Source: a virus. Taken from it: a stretch of 41,128 nt of DNA. The stretch is from the IMG/VR virus record IMGVR_UViG_3300030233_000267, positions 1 to 41,128 of that record; one strand, given 5' to 3'. The position numbers were made by a program, and so were the translations under genes. The notes beneath the pieces are model-generated. The model was not told where the DNA came from and made no database searches. It saw nothing but the letters and a program-made list of their open reading frames with translations. Every line of letters begins with the position of its first letter. The first letter of the stretch is position 1. Positions 15,845 through 24,863 of this stretch are shown here, in pieces.

Positions 15845-16858
15845 ATGCCTACCATGGATATTTTCAACGACGATGCCTTCAGCGTTCAGAGCCTGACGGC
15901 CACCGTCAACGAACAGCCGTATGTGCCCGGGCAGATCGGAGCGTCCGGCATGTTCGAGGAAGACAGCGTCAGCACGACGATCATTTCCGTTGAAGAACAG
16001 AAGGGCGAACTGAGCTTGGTGGAGCCCACCGAGCGCGGAGGTCCTGGTGAGACAGCTGGCGACGGTTCGCGTGGCCTGATCCCGTTCTCTATTCCCCACT
16101 ATGAGCGCAATGATGCGGTCAAAGCGGATGAGGTGCAGGGCATTCGTGCCTTCGGCTCCGAGACGGAAGTCGAGCAGGTCATGGACCGCGTGACGTCCAA
16201 GACCAACCGTCACCTGCGCGACCTCGACATGACGGTGGAGCACCAGCGCGCCGGCGCCATCAAGGGCATCGTGGTGACAAAATCGGGCCGGGTTCTTGAG
16301 GATCTTTATTCGCGGTTCGGCATCGCCGTTCCCGCGGCCGTCAGTCTGGACCTCGACAATGCCAACGCCAAAGTGGAAGAGACCCTCGAAAGAGACGTCG
16401 TCTGGTCGATCGAGGATGCTCTCGACTCATACTACACCGGCTTTCATGTCTGGACCGGTCGGGAGTTTCACCTGAAGGTCTGGAACCACCCGCGCATTCG
16501 CGAAACCTTTCTGAACACGGTCGGCGCTGAAAAGCTGCGCCAGGCGATCCCGGACAAGTTCCAGATCGGCAAGCTCACTTTCGAGCGCTATCGCAACGGC
16601 AGCAAGGCCAAGGCGGACAACGGTGGCGTGGGCTACATCGGGGAAAACGAGGGCCGTGTGACCCCGATGGGCGTCCCGGGACTCTTCATCACCCGGTTTG
16701 CCCCTGCCGACTACATCGAGACCGTGAACACGCCGGGTCTGCCGCGCTACGCCAAGGTTTGGGTGCCGCAGAACCAGAAGAAAGCGGAAATCGAAATTCA
16801 GACCAACGCGATCTCCCTTTGTACCCGGCCGGGCGCCTTGCGGCGTCTGACGATCTAA
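15845..16858 (+). CDS. Major capsid protein, gpE-like
   Basis: 337 aa, the usual gpE length. It begins MPTMDIFNDDAFSVQSLTAT, followed by NEQPYVPGQIG and GLIPFSIPHYERNDAVKADE, the hallmark start of lambda gpE-type capsid proteins (HK97 fold). It ends with a beta-rich segment (RYAKVWVPQNQKKAEIEIQT). ATG 15845 has a strong AAGGAGG site just upstream. It forms the icosahedral shell, decorated by the gpD-like protein. Confidence 0.93.
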   Translation: MPTMDIFNDDAFSVQSLTATVNEQPYVPGQIGASGMFEEDSVSTTIISVEEQKGELSLVEPTERGGPGETAGDGSRGLIPFSIPHYERNDAVKADEVQGIRAFGSETEVEQVMDRVTSKTNRHLRDLDMTVEHQRAGAIKGIVVTKSGRVLEDLYSRFGIAVPAAVSLDLDNANAKVEETLERDVVWSIEDALDSYYTGFHVWTGREFHLKVWNHPRIRETFLNTVGAEKLRQAIPDKFQIGKLTFERYRNGSKAKADNGGVGYIGENEGRVTPMGVPGLFITRFAPADYIETVNTPGLPRYAKVWVPQNQKKAEIEIQTNAISLCTRPGALRRLTI

Positions 16859-16871
16859 CCGCAGAGGCGAT

Positions 16872-16920
16872 CAGACTGCCAAGTCTGGCAAAAAAGAGGC
16901 CCGGGCACGCATCCGGGCCT
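16872..16920. terminator. Tandem hairpins after capsid gene
   Basis: CAGACT-gcca-AGTCTG (16872-16887) is followed by AGGCCCGG (16897-16904) pairing with CCGGGCCT (16913-16920) over an 8-nt loop. The second stem is strong but is followed by CCTTCT, not a T-run, so it is an imperfect terminator or an mRNA-end stabiliser. Such attenuation after the most abundant structural gene is common in phages. Confidence 0.45.
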
Positions 16921-16971
16921 CCTTCTGATCTCCAAGGGCAAGAGCCTTTCGACATCAGAAGGAGAAGGCAA

Positions 16972-17319
16972 ATGGCTTCGAAATCCACCATGAAAATCCA
17001 GTTCCCCCGCGGCGGCACCATCCCGAAGGAAGTGCTCAAATCCGACAAGGACAAGAAATGTGACCCGGGCGAGGTTGTCACCGTTCCGAAAGCCTATGGG
17101 GAACACGTCGTCACCGACCGTTTTGCGGAAAAGGTGACGGCCAGCACCAAGGCCAGCAACGCGGAGGCCGACAAGAAAAAGGCCGATCTGGAGAAGCTCG
17201 TTACCGCCGTTGTCGACGCGGAGGAAGCCCTCGCCAAGGCGGCGACGGACGAGGCCAAGGCGGACGCTCAGGCGGCTCTGGACGCCGCAGAGAAGGCCCT
17301 GGCCGACGCCAGCGCCTGA
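16972..17319 (+). CDS. Small Ala/Lys-rich head protein, unknown
   Basis: 115 aa. The N-terminal half is a compact domain (KKCDPGEVVTVPKAYGEHVV) with the pattern of short phage proteins found after the capsid gene. The C-terminal half is one long Ala/Lys/Asp-rich helix (about 55-113). Place and composition recall lambda gpFI, a packaging accessory, but similarity by eye is weak. Ribosome site AAGGAGAAGG lies close before ATG 16972. Confidence 0.55.
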   Translation: MASKSTMKIQFPRGGTIPKEVLKSDKDKKCDPGEVVTVPKAYGEHVVTDRFAEKVTASTKASNAEADKKKADLEKLVTAVVDAEEALAKAATDEAKADAQAALDAAEKALADASA

Positions 17320-17337
17320 TACCGGACCATCTGACCC

Positions 17338-17715
17338 ATGCGGCGTTTCAATCAGTTCAAGCGCAAGCTTCACGCGTCCACGGACGGGATGTTTGCCGAG
17401 CGCGTCCGGATCGTCGCCTGGGTCGATGGACGGGAAGATCAGAACCGGCATGCAAGAGAGATCGTCGCGCCGATCATTGAGGAGGGCCGCGACAATCAGA
17501 ACCTCGCCGGCAACCGGTCGGATACGTTCTCCGCGAATATTCGCACGGGTGGAGCGGTCCTGAAGCCGGACCCGGTAGCCTATCCGGATCTCGACGTTCG
17601 CGAGGGCGATACGATCATTGCCCTCGATCGTCCAGGCGAGCCGAAGTGGCGAGTGTCGTCCATCGACCCGCCGGGCAACGGGCGCCTTATCGTCAACCTT
17701 GGAGACATCGGATGA
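17338..17715 (+). CDS. Head-tail connector, FII-like
   Basis: 125 aa. A helical N-terminus (RRFNQFKRKLHASTDGMFAE) is followed by a beta-rich domain with DLDVREGDTIIALDRPGE and KWRVSSIDPPGNGRLIVNLG. This GD..I...W.V..I....G....L layout is seen in lambda gpFII-type joining proteins that bind the tail to the head. Order after capsid and an FI-position gene supports the reading. The stop overlaps the next start (ATGA at 17712). Confidence 0.5.
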   Translation: MRRFNQFKRKLHASTDGMFAERVRIVAWVDGREDQNRHAREIVAPIIEEGRDNQNLAGNRSDTFSANIRTGGAVLKPDPVAYPDLDVREGDTIIALDRPGEPKWRVSSIDPPGNGRLIVNLGDIG

Positions 17716-18527
17716 GTTTGATCCGGATCGCGCTGCGCATGGCGACAGTGATGGCGTTGAAAGGGAATACGCTGGCCGAGGACAACGTGCTCGACAGCGA
17801 GATCGGCGTTCTGACCGAAGACCTGCAAGGGCTGAAAGTGAAGGTCAAGAAAGGCCGTTTCATTGCCGTTTACACCGACGAGGCGGAAGCCAAGCCGGAC
17901 GAACTGCGAATGTTCCACGACAACGGTCTGGTCAATCTCTGCCTTGAATATGGTGTGACCGACACGATGATCGAAGAGGTCGAGGACCCGGACGATCCTG
18001 CCAAGAAGATCCGGCAGGTCATTCCAGGCATTCCGCACGCCGATCGCATTCATGAATTCTATCTGGATCTGCTCGGGCGCCAGATCCGAACCAACCTGTC
18101 GGACAGTCAAAGCGCCGCGGCGGAAGTGTTAAGAGGGCTGATCTCCCGTGTCGTCAATATCAAGATCGAGCGGGCAGGCAGCCAACGCGAACGCGAGAGG
18201 GTTGCCGCTCAGAAAATCACGTTCACCGTTGAAGCGCTTCGGGACCCGCAATTCACCGGCGACCTTCCGGCGGGCGCACCGTTCTTGAACTTCCTCGCCA
18301 TGCTGGACGCCGGCGGCGTTGATGACCAGAAGCTCGCGGACCTGATGCGAGACCAGATACCGGACGCGCCTGGTGATATCGAGGCGAGCCGCGAGCGGAT
18401 AGGACTGACGCTGGACGAGCTGAATTCGCTTGGCCTTGGCTATATCCCGGACGCGGACGAGGACAGCGAGATTTCAACTGTGACGGTTGAAATGACCGGA
18501 GCCGAACCTGTGGAGGTGAGCAGCTGA
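17712..18527 (+). CDS. Hypothetical tail/connector protein
   Basis: 271 aa, family not recognised. The N-terminal part (SLIRIALRMATVMALKGNTL) begins helical and continues with VKVKKGRFIAVYTDEAEAKP. A central helix set (HADRIHEFYLDLLGRQIRTN) is followed by an acidic C-terminus. It lies between the connector gene and baseplate gene V, where tail terminator or tail completion proteins are often coded. ATG 17712 overlaps the preceding stop, and its own last base is the first base of the V start (18527). Confidence 0.5.
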   Translation: MSLIRIALRMATVMALKGNTLAEDNVLDSEIGVLTEDLQGLKVKVKKGRFIAVYTDEAEAKPDELRMFHDNGLVNLCLEYGVTDTMIEEVEDPDDPAKKIRQVIPGIPHADRIHEFYLDLLGRQIRTNLSDSQSAAAEVLRGLISRVVNIKIERAGSQRERERVAAQKITFTVEALRDPQFTGDLPAGAPFLNFLAMLDAGGVDDQKLADLMRDQIPDAPGDIEASRERIGLTLDELNSLGLGYIPDADEDSEISTVTVEMTGAEPVEVSS

Positions 18528-19075
18528 TGTTCGATATCATCACCGGTATGCGCATCGATCTCGAAATGCTGAAGACCCGGTTCGGGGAAATGATCCGGAT
18601 CGGCCCGATCGAGGAGATCGACGCCGTCAGGGGATACCGGATCAAGCTGGCAGATGGCGAAGACGGGCCGTTCTTGTCCCCCTGGTTGCCGCATCCGGAA
18701 AGCGGCGGACAGTCGTCATCCTGGATGCCGCTCTCCAAAGGCCAGGTTGTCGGCGTCCTGAGCCCGAACGGCGATATGCGCCAGGGCGTTTTGCTCCGCA
18801 GCGGCTTCACAGATAGCAACCAGCCGCCGAGCGAAGATTTGCTCGCCAACGTCCTGAAGGCCTTCGGGATCACCATCACCATGAAGGATGGCGAGGTCAT
18901 CATCGAGGGTGATGTGATCATCAAGGGCAATGTGAAAATCGAAGGCGACCAGGAAGTCGAGGGCGATGTCGATTTCCGCGCCGGACATGTCCACCACGAT
19001 GACAACAACATCGGCTCGGACCACGTGCACGGCGGCGTGGTCCCGGGTGGTGCCGACACGCTTGGCCCGCACTAG
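18527..19075 (+). CDS. Baseplate spike protein V
   Basis: 182 aa. An N-terminal OB-fold domain (about 1-100; MIRIGPIEEIDAVRGYRIKL, GQVVGVLSPNGDMRQGVLL) is followed by a beta-helix of short repeats (EVIIEGDVIIKGNVKIEGDQ). The tip is His-rich (GHVHHDDNNIGSDHVHGG), expected to hold iron as in P2 gpV. It forms the trimeric spike that pierces the outer membrane. It is the first gene of the V-W-J-I baseplate cluster. Confidence 0.9.
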   Translation: MFDIITGMRIDLEMLKTRFGEMIRIGPIEEIDAVRGYRIKLADGEDGPFLSPWLPHPESGGQSSSWMPLSKGQVVGVLSPNGDMRQGVLLRSGFTDSNQPPSEDLLANVLKAFGITITMKDGEVIIEGDVIIKGNVKIEGDQEVEGDVDFRAGHVHHDDNNIGSDHVHGGVVPGGADTLGPH

Positions 19076-19084
19076 GAGAACATC

Positions 19085-19267
19085 ATGCAGACGAAAACCT
19101 TTTACGTCGCTGACGGTGTCAGCGCGCTCAGCGCCGGTGCGTTCACTTCAAAGCGCACCATCCGGCTGACCGAAGGTGAGGCGGCCTATGACTTGGCGCT
19201 TGGCCGGCTCTTGCGCCAGAAGCCGAAGGCAGAAGGCAAAACTGAGAACGAAAGCTCCGAAAACTGA
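19085..19267 (+). CDS. Small hypothetical baseplate-region protein
   Basis: 60 aa. Opens with KTFYVADGVSALSAGAFTSK, two short strands, then EGEAAYDLALGRLLRQ and a polar tail. GGAGAA before ATG 19085 is a good ribosome site and it fits closely between V and the W/gp25 gene. Small proteins of this sort commonly sit between these genes in alphaproteobacterial phages; no role is known to me. Confidence 0.55.
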   Translation: MQTKTFYVADGVSALSAGAFTSKRTIRLTEGEAAYDLALGRLLRQKPKAEGKTENESSEN

Positions 19268-19269
19268 TC

Positions 19270-19668
19270 ATGGCCGGAATTGATCGTTGGACCCTGAAGC
19301 CAATCGATAATCTCGCTTCCACGCTGCAAAGCGTCGAAGTGATCCTTTCTACCGGCATCGGAACGCGTGTGATGCGCCGCCCGTTCGGTGGCGGTGTGGC
19401 CGAACTGCTCGGACGGAACCTGACGCCACGACTTTTTGCGGTAGTCCAGCAGCTGATCGGCACGGCGATCGATCTCTGGGAGCCTCGCCTGCATGTTCGC
19501 CGTGTGACATTCGATGGCACGACCGACGAGATCCGCCGCGGCACAGCGACGGTCAGGATCGAAGCGGACTATCGCCCGCGCGGCCATCTTGGCGACTTCA
19601 CCGTTGAACGCAATCATACTTTCTCCGTCAGCTTCGCACAGGGGCGGGCGTCAAGCTCAGTGTTGTGA
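19270..19668 (+). CDS. Baseplate wedge protein W (GPW/gp25)
   Basis: 132 aa. It contains the gp25 lysozyme-like core: VEVILSTGIGTRVMRRPFGG (the conserved I.T..G.R...P.FG stretch, about 23-42), then LWEPRLHVRRVTF and GTATVRIEADYRP. It joins the baseplate wedge to the tail tube and is essential in P2 (gpW) and T4 (gp25). ATG 19270 lies 2 nt after the small upstream gene and 3 nt separate its stop from J. Confidence 0.88.
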   Translation: MAGIDRWTLKPIDNLASTLQSVEVILSTGIGTRVMRRPFGGGVAELLGRNLTPRLFAVVQQLIGTAIDLWEPRLHVRRVTFDGTTDEIRRGTATVRIEADYRPRGHLGDFTVERNHTFSVSFAQGRASSSVL

Positions 19669-19671
19669 TCC

Positions 19672-20532
19672 ATGACAGACCTTCCCGAACTTTCCGATCT
19701 ACCGCCTCCCCAGGTGGTCGAGGAGATTTCTTTCGAGACCTTTTTGTCTGAATTGGCAGCGGACATCAAAGCCCGATTTGCAGCGGTTGGCGTCGATTGG
19801 GATGTTGATCAGCTGGAAGTGGACAGCGCGATTATTCAAGCGCAAGCGGCGACATATAGGGAAATGTCCCTTCGCAGCCGGATCAACTATGTCGCTCAGC
19901 AAGGTTTCCTGTATTTCGCCTCCGGCTCCAATCTCGATCAGCTTGCCGCGTGGCTGGATGTTACCCGCATGGAGGGCGAGGATGATGATCGCCTGAAAAC
20001 GCGTTACCGTCTTGCCACGATCGGTCGTTCGCCAGGAGGCCCGGCCGATCGGTATCGCAAGGTTGCGCTGGATGCGGATCTGGATGTTCGGGCGGTTGCA
20101 ATCTGGCGAGAGGGGCGCGATCCGACCGTCAATGTTGCTGTGCTCTCCAAGTCAGGCAACGGTGAGCCCACACCGGCGTTGCTTGCAAAAGTAGAAGCAG
20201 CTCTGACTCAGCCTGATGTGCAGGTGGTCAGCGATCGTTTCAGTGTGCAATCAGCTATCCGGAGAACGATAGACGTCTCCGTTTCCGTTCGGCTGGACCC
20301 GACAGTGCCTGAGAGTGTCGCCGAAACGGTCGCTGCAACCATCGTGACGACGTGGCAGAAGAAAGATTTGCTCGGTCTCGATTTGACTCGGGCGTCCTTG
20401 ATCCAGGCCGCCAATGTCACGGGCGTCACAAATGTTGAGGTCATCGAACCGGCGGAAGATGTCGTCGCCGTTGAAAATGAAGCCATCGGCATTGGTACGG
20501 TCAGCGTCGCCATCAGCGGACGCGGCCGATGA
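19672..20532 (+). CDS. Baseplate assembly protein J
   Basis: 286 aa. Landmarks of P2 gpJ are the N-terminal LPPPQVVEEISFETFLSELA, a middle FASGSNLDQLAAWLDVTRME with EDDDRLKTRYRLATIGRSPG, and strands RTIDVSVSVRLDPTVPES and VTNVEVIEP toward the end. It builds the outer wedge of the baseplate. The stop overlaps the I gene start (ATGA at 20529). Confidence 0.92.
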   Translation: MTDLPELSDLPPPQVVEEISFETFLSELAADIKARFAAVGVDWDVDQLEVDSAIIQAQAATYREMSLRSRINYVAQQGFLYFASGSNLDQLAAWLDVTRMEGEDDDRLKTRYRLATIGRSPGGPADRYRKVALDADLDVRAVAIWREGRDPTVNVAVLSKSGNGEPTPALLAKVEAALTQPDVQVVSDRFSVQSAIRRTIDVSVSVRLDPTVPESVAETVAATIVTTWQKKDLLGLDLTRASLIQAANVTGVTNVEVIEPAEDVVAVENEAIGIGTVSVAISGRGR

Positions 20533-21620
20533 CCACGATCCTTCCGCCCAACGCGACGCCGCTCGAAAAGGCAATGGATGAGGCAATTGCGCCCGAGGCG
20601 CGCCTCTTGCCCGTTATCGACAACATACTCTCGCTGAAACATGTCACGCGGCCGGCGAGCGTCATGCCTTTTCTGGTTTATGAATACGGGCTTGAACCCC
20701 TGCGGCCCTATATCCCGAACCTCTACAGTTTGATTGATGAGGGCCGGCAGTGGGCGCGCTATCGAGGGACACACAAGGCTGTTCACGACGGCCTGGGTTT
20801 TCTCGGATATTCCGGCGAGATTGTTGACCCGCCGGCACGCCGAAATTCCTGGGCCGACTTCCAAGTTGCGCTTGACCGGCTTCGGGATGAAGAAGCCGAT
20901 CTTATCCCGATCGACGGCGTTGTGAGCCTGTCGTCGCCGGAACGGTCGAAACTCCGCCGTGTTTTCTTCGGTCACGACATTCCGGCCGCCGAAAACGGAT
21001 ACACGCGGCATGGGGACGCCATCTGGGGCGACGACAGCGGCGCGCGTATTTCAGGCTCGGAAGTAAAATGGTCGTTCGGAAGAGACCACGACTTTGCAGG
21101 GGAGCTCGATCAAGCGACCATTGAGGCGTTTGGAGCCTGGTTGCCGCCGGTGTCATCCGATTATTGGGTCGATGCCAATTTCCCCTGGGCCGACGCCGAT
21201 TATGAATGGGCGAATTCTCCGGAGCGGGCTCGCCGGGCGACAATCCTTGGTGACCTAGCGGAATATCGCTTTTGGGTAAAGTTCTCAGACGAAAACGACG
21301 AGCTGATCGGATATCGCAAGGCGCAAGCACTCCCGGTCAGAGCCGGACTTGTGGACAACTTTCGAGTGAATGGGCTCAAATACAGCCGTTCCAACGACGA
21401 TCCGACGCACCTGTTGATTTACGCCCGGACCGGCTTTGGCGACGGCGCAGGAAAGACCGCCAGGAACATCTCAATCTTTGGCGGAACAGTGCTTCAGCAA
21501 AAGGGGAAACTCTGGCGCCAGGATGTGCTCTTCGGTGTTCATTTTGGTGCGTTTCCAACCGACATCCCCTTCGGTGAAACCGTCCGGGACAAAATCCAAA
21601 TACTTCTGGAGATCAGTTGA
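20529..21620 (+). CDS. Tail protein I with extended C-terminus
   Basis: 363 aa. Residues about 1-150 match P2 gpI: LPPNATPLEKAMDEAIAPEA, RPASVMPFLVYEYGLEPLRP and a YRGTHKAVHDGLGFLGYSGE segment. P2 gpI is about 175 aa, so the second half (about 160-363) is an added beta-rich domain, with YWVDANFPWADADYEWANSP in the middle, that may hold the fibre base. Its last base is the first base of the ATG of the next gene. Confidence 0.82.
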   Translation: MTTILPPNATPLEKAMDEAIAPEARLLPVIDNILSLKHVTRPASVMPFLVYEYGLEPLRPYIPNLYSLIDEGRQWARYRGTHKAVHDGLGFLGYSGEIVDPPARRNSWADFQVALDRLRDEEADLIPIDGVVSLSSPERSKLRRVFFGHDIPAAENGYTRHGDAIWGDDSGARISGSEVKWSFGRDHDFAGELDQATIEAFGAWLPPVSSDYWVDANFPWADADYEWANSPERARRATILGDLAEYRFWVKFSDENDELIGYRKAQALPVRAGLVDNFRVNGLKYSRSNDDPTHLLIYARTGFGDGAGKTARNISIFGGTVLQQKGKLWRQDVLFGVHFGAFPTDIPFGETVRDKIQILLEIS

Positions 21621-24600
21621 TGTTTCAGCATCCCTCGGGGATTGCAGGCGCTATGGATCGTTTTGATCCGGGGTCTGCCTGGACGGCGCTTGTTTATCTT
21701 GCCGGCCGCTACACCCAGCCGTCCGAGTTCAACGAACTACAGTCGCGATTGCTCCATCAGATCAAAGGTGTTGGCAATCTGGTCGCGGCAGATGGGGACC
21801 GAAGGTCTGGCGGTGACATCATCGTGACCCCCAATGACCCGGCGACAACGGCGACGGTGCAGCTTGCGGATGGGATGATCTATGTCGGCGGTCTGATCCA
21901 CCCGGTGCTGGCGAGCACGATCGCGGACGTTCCCATGGTTGGAGATGTTTCCATCGGTGTGCGCGTGAAAAAAGACTACATCACGCATGAAGAACATGAG
22001 GACCTGCTTGGCATTGATGAGGGCACGGAGTCTTTCGGAGAGCCCGGAGCCGTGCGCGAAACACGCACCCTTTCGTGGTCCGTCGATGGCGATGGCCAGG
22101 AAGGGGAATTCGCGCAGGTTTATCTCATGCGGGACGGTGCAGTGCTGGAACAGGGGCCGCCGCCTGCATTGACTGGCGTGCTGCAACAGATCTCCGGCTA
22201 TGACTTTGACAGCAACGGTCACTACATCGTGGAAGGTTGCAAGGTTGTTGCGCTTGGAAAGAGCGGGGCCGATCAGGTTTATTCCATCGGGGCGGGCATC
22301 GCGAACATTCGCGGCTGGAAGCGTATTCGGGAATCCGCCCTGAGGCTGGCGGTACCGGAAGATCCAGAACTTGAGTCCATCGATCTGGAGCCGCACACCT
22401 ATATCGACAGCGGCGATGGCTCCGCGGTTGTTTCGGTCCACTTGCCGCCGATTGCCTCTGTCACGGCGGCGACGGTCACGAAACAGACCACCGAGGTGAT
22501 TACGCGCGGTGCGGTGCCGGGCGGGTCCGATCTTTTGGGCAATTCATCCATTGTCGAGATCCTCTCCGTCGAACAGGGATCGACGTTTGACCCATCGACC
22601 TATTCTCTGGAAGGGAACTCGATCTCCTGGGCGCCTGCAGGCGCGGAGCCGTCTCAGGCATCCAGCTATTCGGTGACCTATCTCTACTTTGACGCCGTTG
22701 CGCCCGATGAAGTGACCGAAACGACCGTCAGGTTGTCCGGTGGCGTGGTGAACCGTCCGGTGACCATCACCTATCAGTCGAAAATGCCGCGCATCGACGC
22801 GGTCGGCCTCGATCAAGCCGGTGCTGCCATCTACATCAACGGCGTTTCTGCGCGAAAGAATGCGGTCGCACCGAAAGCCCCGAGCGATGTCTTGAAGCTT
22901 GCCGATGTGCACCACGATTGGCAAAACGCGCCGACGGTGATCAACAACGGCACCAAGAATTACACCTATGACGAGATGCGCCGGTTCTTCGAATTGCTCG
23001 AAACCGTTGTTCGGCAATTCGACCGGTCAGAGCAGCGCCGCGATATTCAATCCCGCGACAGTGTCGCGCGCGATGGAATTTTCACAGACCTCCTACAGAA
23101 TGATTTTTACCGGGACGCCGGCGTCCCGCAAACGGCCGCGATCAACCGCGGTGTTCTCCAGCTTGCTGTTGACGGTGTGGATGTGCAGAGCGTGTCGGGC
23201 ACACACATGCTCGACTGGCAGGAAGAGGTAATTCTGTTCCAGCGCCTGTCTACGCGCTCGCTCAGGATCAACCCTTACGCAAACTTTCTGACGATGCCGG
23301 GCGCCATGCGGCTTGAGCCGGCCAGCGACTTCTGGACGGATCATGTGACCGAATTCACCAGCGCGGTCACGCGCGAGTTCACGGCGGCTCCGAACCAGCC
23401 GCCGGGGCAAACCACATTGAACGAGGAGGTCAGCGAGACCGTCACAGCCGCGGCCACGCTGCGGGAGATCGATCTCGAATTCGCGATCGAGGGTTTTGCT
23501 GCCAACGAGACAATGACCGCGCTCCTGTTCGATGGAGTGAATATCACGCCGGACCCTGCACCGGTCGCAGATCTCAACGGCGAAATCAGCGGCACCTTGA
23601 CCATTCCGCCTCTTGTACCGACAGGCGTTCGGCTGGTTCGAGCCGAAGGCGAGGCGGGCTCGTTTGCAGAAGCGTTGTTTGTTGGAGAGGGCACGATCGA
23701 AACCGAAGTGATGCGGCGGGTTAACCTGGTCACCCGCGCGGCACCCCCACCGGTAACGAACATCAACATCACCAACATCACGAACGTGACGCAGAACATC
23801 ACCAACGTTGTCACCCGTGCCGGCGGTGGCGGCGGCAATGACCCGTTGGCACAGACCTTTTCACTCTTCCAGGGCGCGCATATAGCGGGGGTGAACATCA
23901 GGATCGGCGCGATTGGGGACGCAAACAACGGTGTCCGCGTGCAGCTTTGCACGGTGATCAACGGGTATCCAACCAACGACATCATTGCCGAGGACTTCCT
24001 GTCGATGCAGGGGCGTCAGGTGGGAGACATCTTGCAAGCCCGTTGGGATGTGCCGGTTTATCTGCCGCCGGCACGGGAATTCTGTTTTGTCGTCCTGACG
24101 GACGATGCCGCCCATGCGCTGTCGATTGCCCGGATGGGCGACGTCGATCCGGCGACGGGACAACTCGTTACCGCTCAGCCTTATACGGTCGGCACGTTGT
24201 TTTCCTCGGCCAACCGGACGGCCTGGACGGCGCATCAGGAAGAGGATCTCTGGTTCGAGTTGATCGGAGCCCGGTTCGATCCGGTTCAAAAGACCGTAGA
24301 CCTTTACACCGGCACCTTGAACGCCTTCACAGACCTTCTGATCCGGGGGGCGGTTGAGCTGCCCACCGCAAACACCCGTTTTCGATACGAGCTGGTGCGG
24401 GAGAACGGTCAGGTTATCCCGCTGGCGCCGGAGCAGGCGCTCGAGTTTGGCGAGCTGGTCGATGAGGTCGTGACACTTCGAGCCGTGATGAACGGCACGG
24501 CGAGTGAAAGCCCAATTCTCTGGTCGGGAACCACACTGATCGCCGGCCGCGTGCGCAACAGCGGTGACTATGTCACCAAGGCCTGGCCGATCAGAGGGAC

Positions 24601-24853
24601 CTCGCGTGCAACTGCGCTGTTCGCCCAACAGCTGCCGCCTGGTTCGTCCGTCACTGTTGAAATGGACAAGTCGGACGGGAACTGGGTGCCGCTTTCGGTC
24701 GTGGCAAGTTCTGACCTGGGTGGCGGCTGGCAAGAGCCGGTTTACGAGGTCGCGCCGCATGACGCGACAGCGGGCGGCCGCCTGAAGATCACTCTCAATG
24801 GCGGCCCCGGCGCGCGGCTGTCTATCGCCGATATTCGCGCTTACGGCATTTAA
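21620..24853 (+). CDS. DUF4815 tail/fibre-base protein
   Basis: 1077 aa. The first 130 residues carry the DUF4815 signature seen in phage proteins next to gpI: AWTALVYLAGRYTQPSEFNE and LADGMIYVGGLIHPV. Long beta-rich middle regions follow. An Asn/Thr-rich coil with the triplet pattern INITNITNVTQNITNVV lies near residues 714-730. The C-terminal part has a carbohydrate-binding-like beta sandwich (FSLFQGAHIAGVNIRIGAIG, about 750). It probably anchors or forms the side fibre and contacts the host surface. Start: ATG 21620 as TGATG with gene I. Confidence 0.8.
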   Translation: MFQHPSGIAGAMDRFDPGSAWTALVYLAGRYTQPSEFNELQSRLLHQIKGVGNLVAADGDRRSGGDIIVTPNDPATTATVQLADGMIYVGGLIHPVLASTIADVPMVGDVSIGVRVKKDYITHEEHEDLLGIDEGTESFGEPGAVRETRTLSWSVDGDGQEGEFAQVYLMRDGAVLEQGPPPALTGVLQQISGYDFDSNGHYIVEGCKVVALGKSGADQVYSIGAGIANIRGWKRIRESALRLAVPEDPELESIDLEPHTYIDSGDGSAVVSVHLPPIASVTAATVTKQTTEVITRGAVPGGSDLLGNSSIVEILSVEQGSTFDPSTYSLEGNSISWAPAGAEPSQASSYSVTYLYFDAVAPDEVTETTVRLSGGVVNRPVTITYQSKMPRIDAVGLDQAGAAIYINGVSARKNAVAPKAPSDVLKLADVHHDWQNAPTVINNGTKNYTYDEMRRFFELLETVVRQFDRSEQRRDIQSRDSVARDGIFTDLLQNDFYRDAGVPQTAAINRGVLQLAVDGVDVQSVSGTHMLDWQEEVILFQRLSTRSLRINPYANFLTMPGAMRLEPASDFWTDHVTEFTSAVTREFTAAPNQPPGQTTLNEEVSETVTAAATLREIDLEFAIEGFAANETMTALLFDGVNITPDPAPVADLNGEISGTLTIPPLVPTGVRLVRAEGEAGSFAEALFVGEGTIETEVMRRVNLVTRAAPPPVTNINITNITNVTQNITNVVTRAGGGGGNDPLAQTFSLFQGAHIAGVNIRIGAIGDANNGVRVQLCTVINGYPTNDIIAEDFLSMQGRQVGDILQARWDVPVYLPPAREFCFVVLTDDAAHALSIARMGDVDPATGQLVTAQPYTVGTLFSSANRTAWTAHQEEDLWFELIGARFDPVQKTVDLYTGTLNAFTDLLIRGAVELPTANTRFRYELVRENGQVIPLAPEQALEFGELVDEVVTLRAVMNGTASESPILWSGTTLIAGRVRNSGDYVTKAWPIRGTSRATALFAQQLPPGSSVTVEMDKSDGNWVPLSVVASSDLGGGWQEPVYEVAPHDATAGGRLKITLNGGPGARLSIADIRAYGI

Positions 24854-24863
24854 AGGAGTTCTT

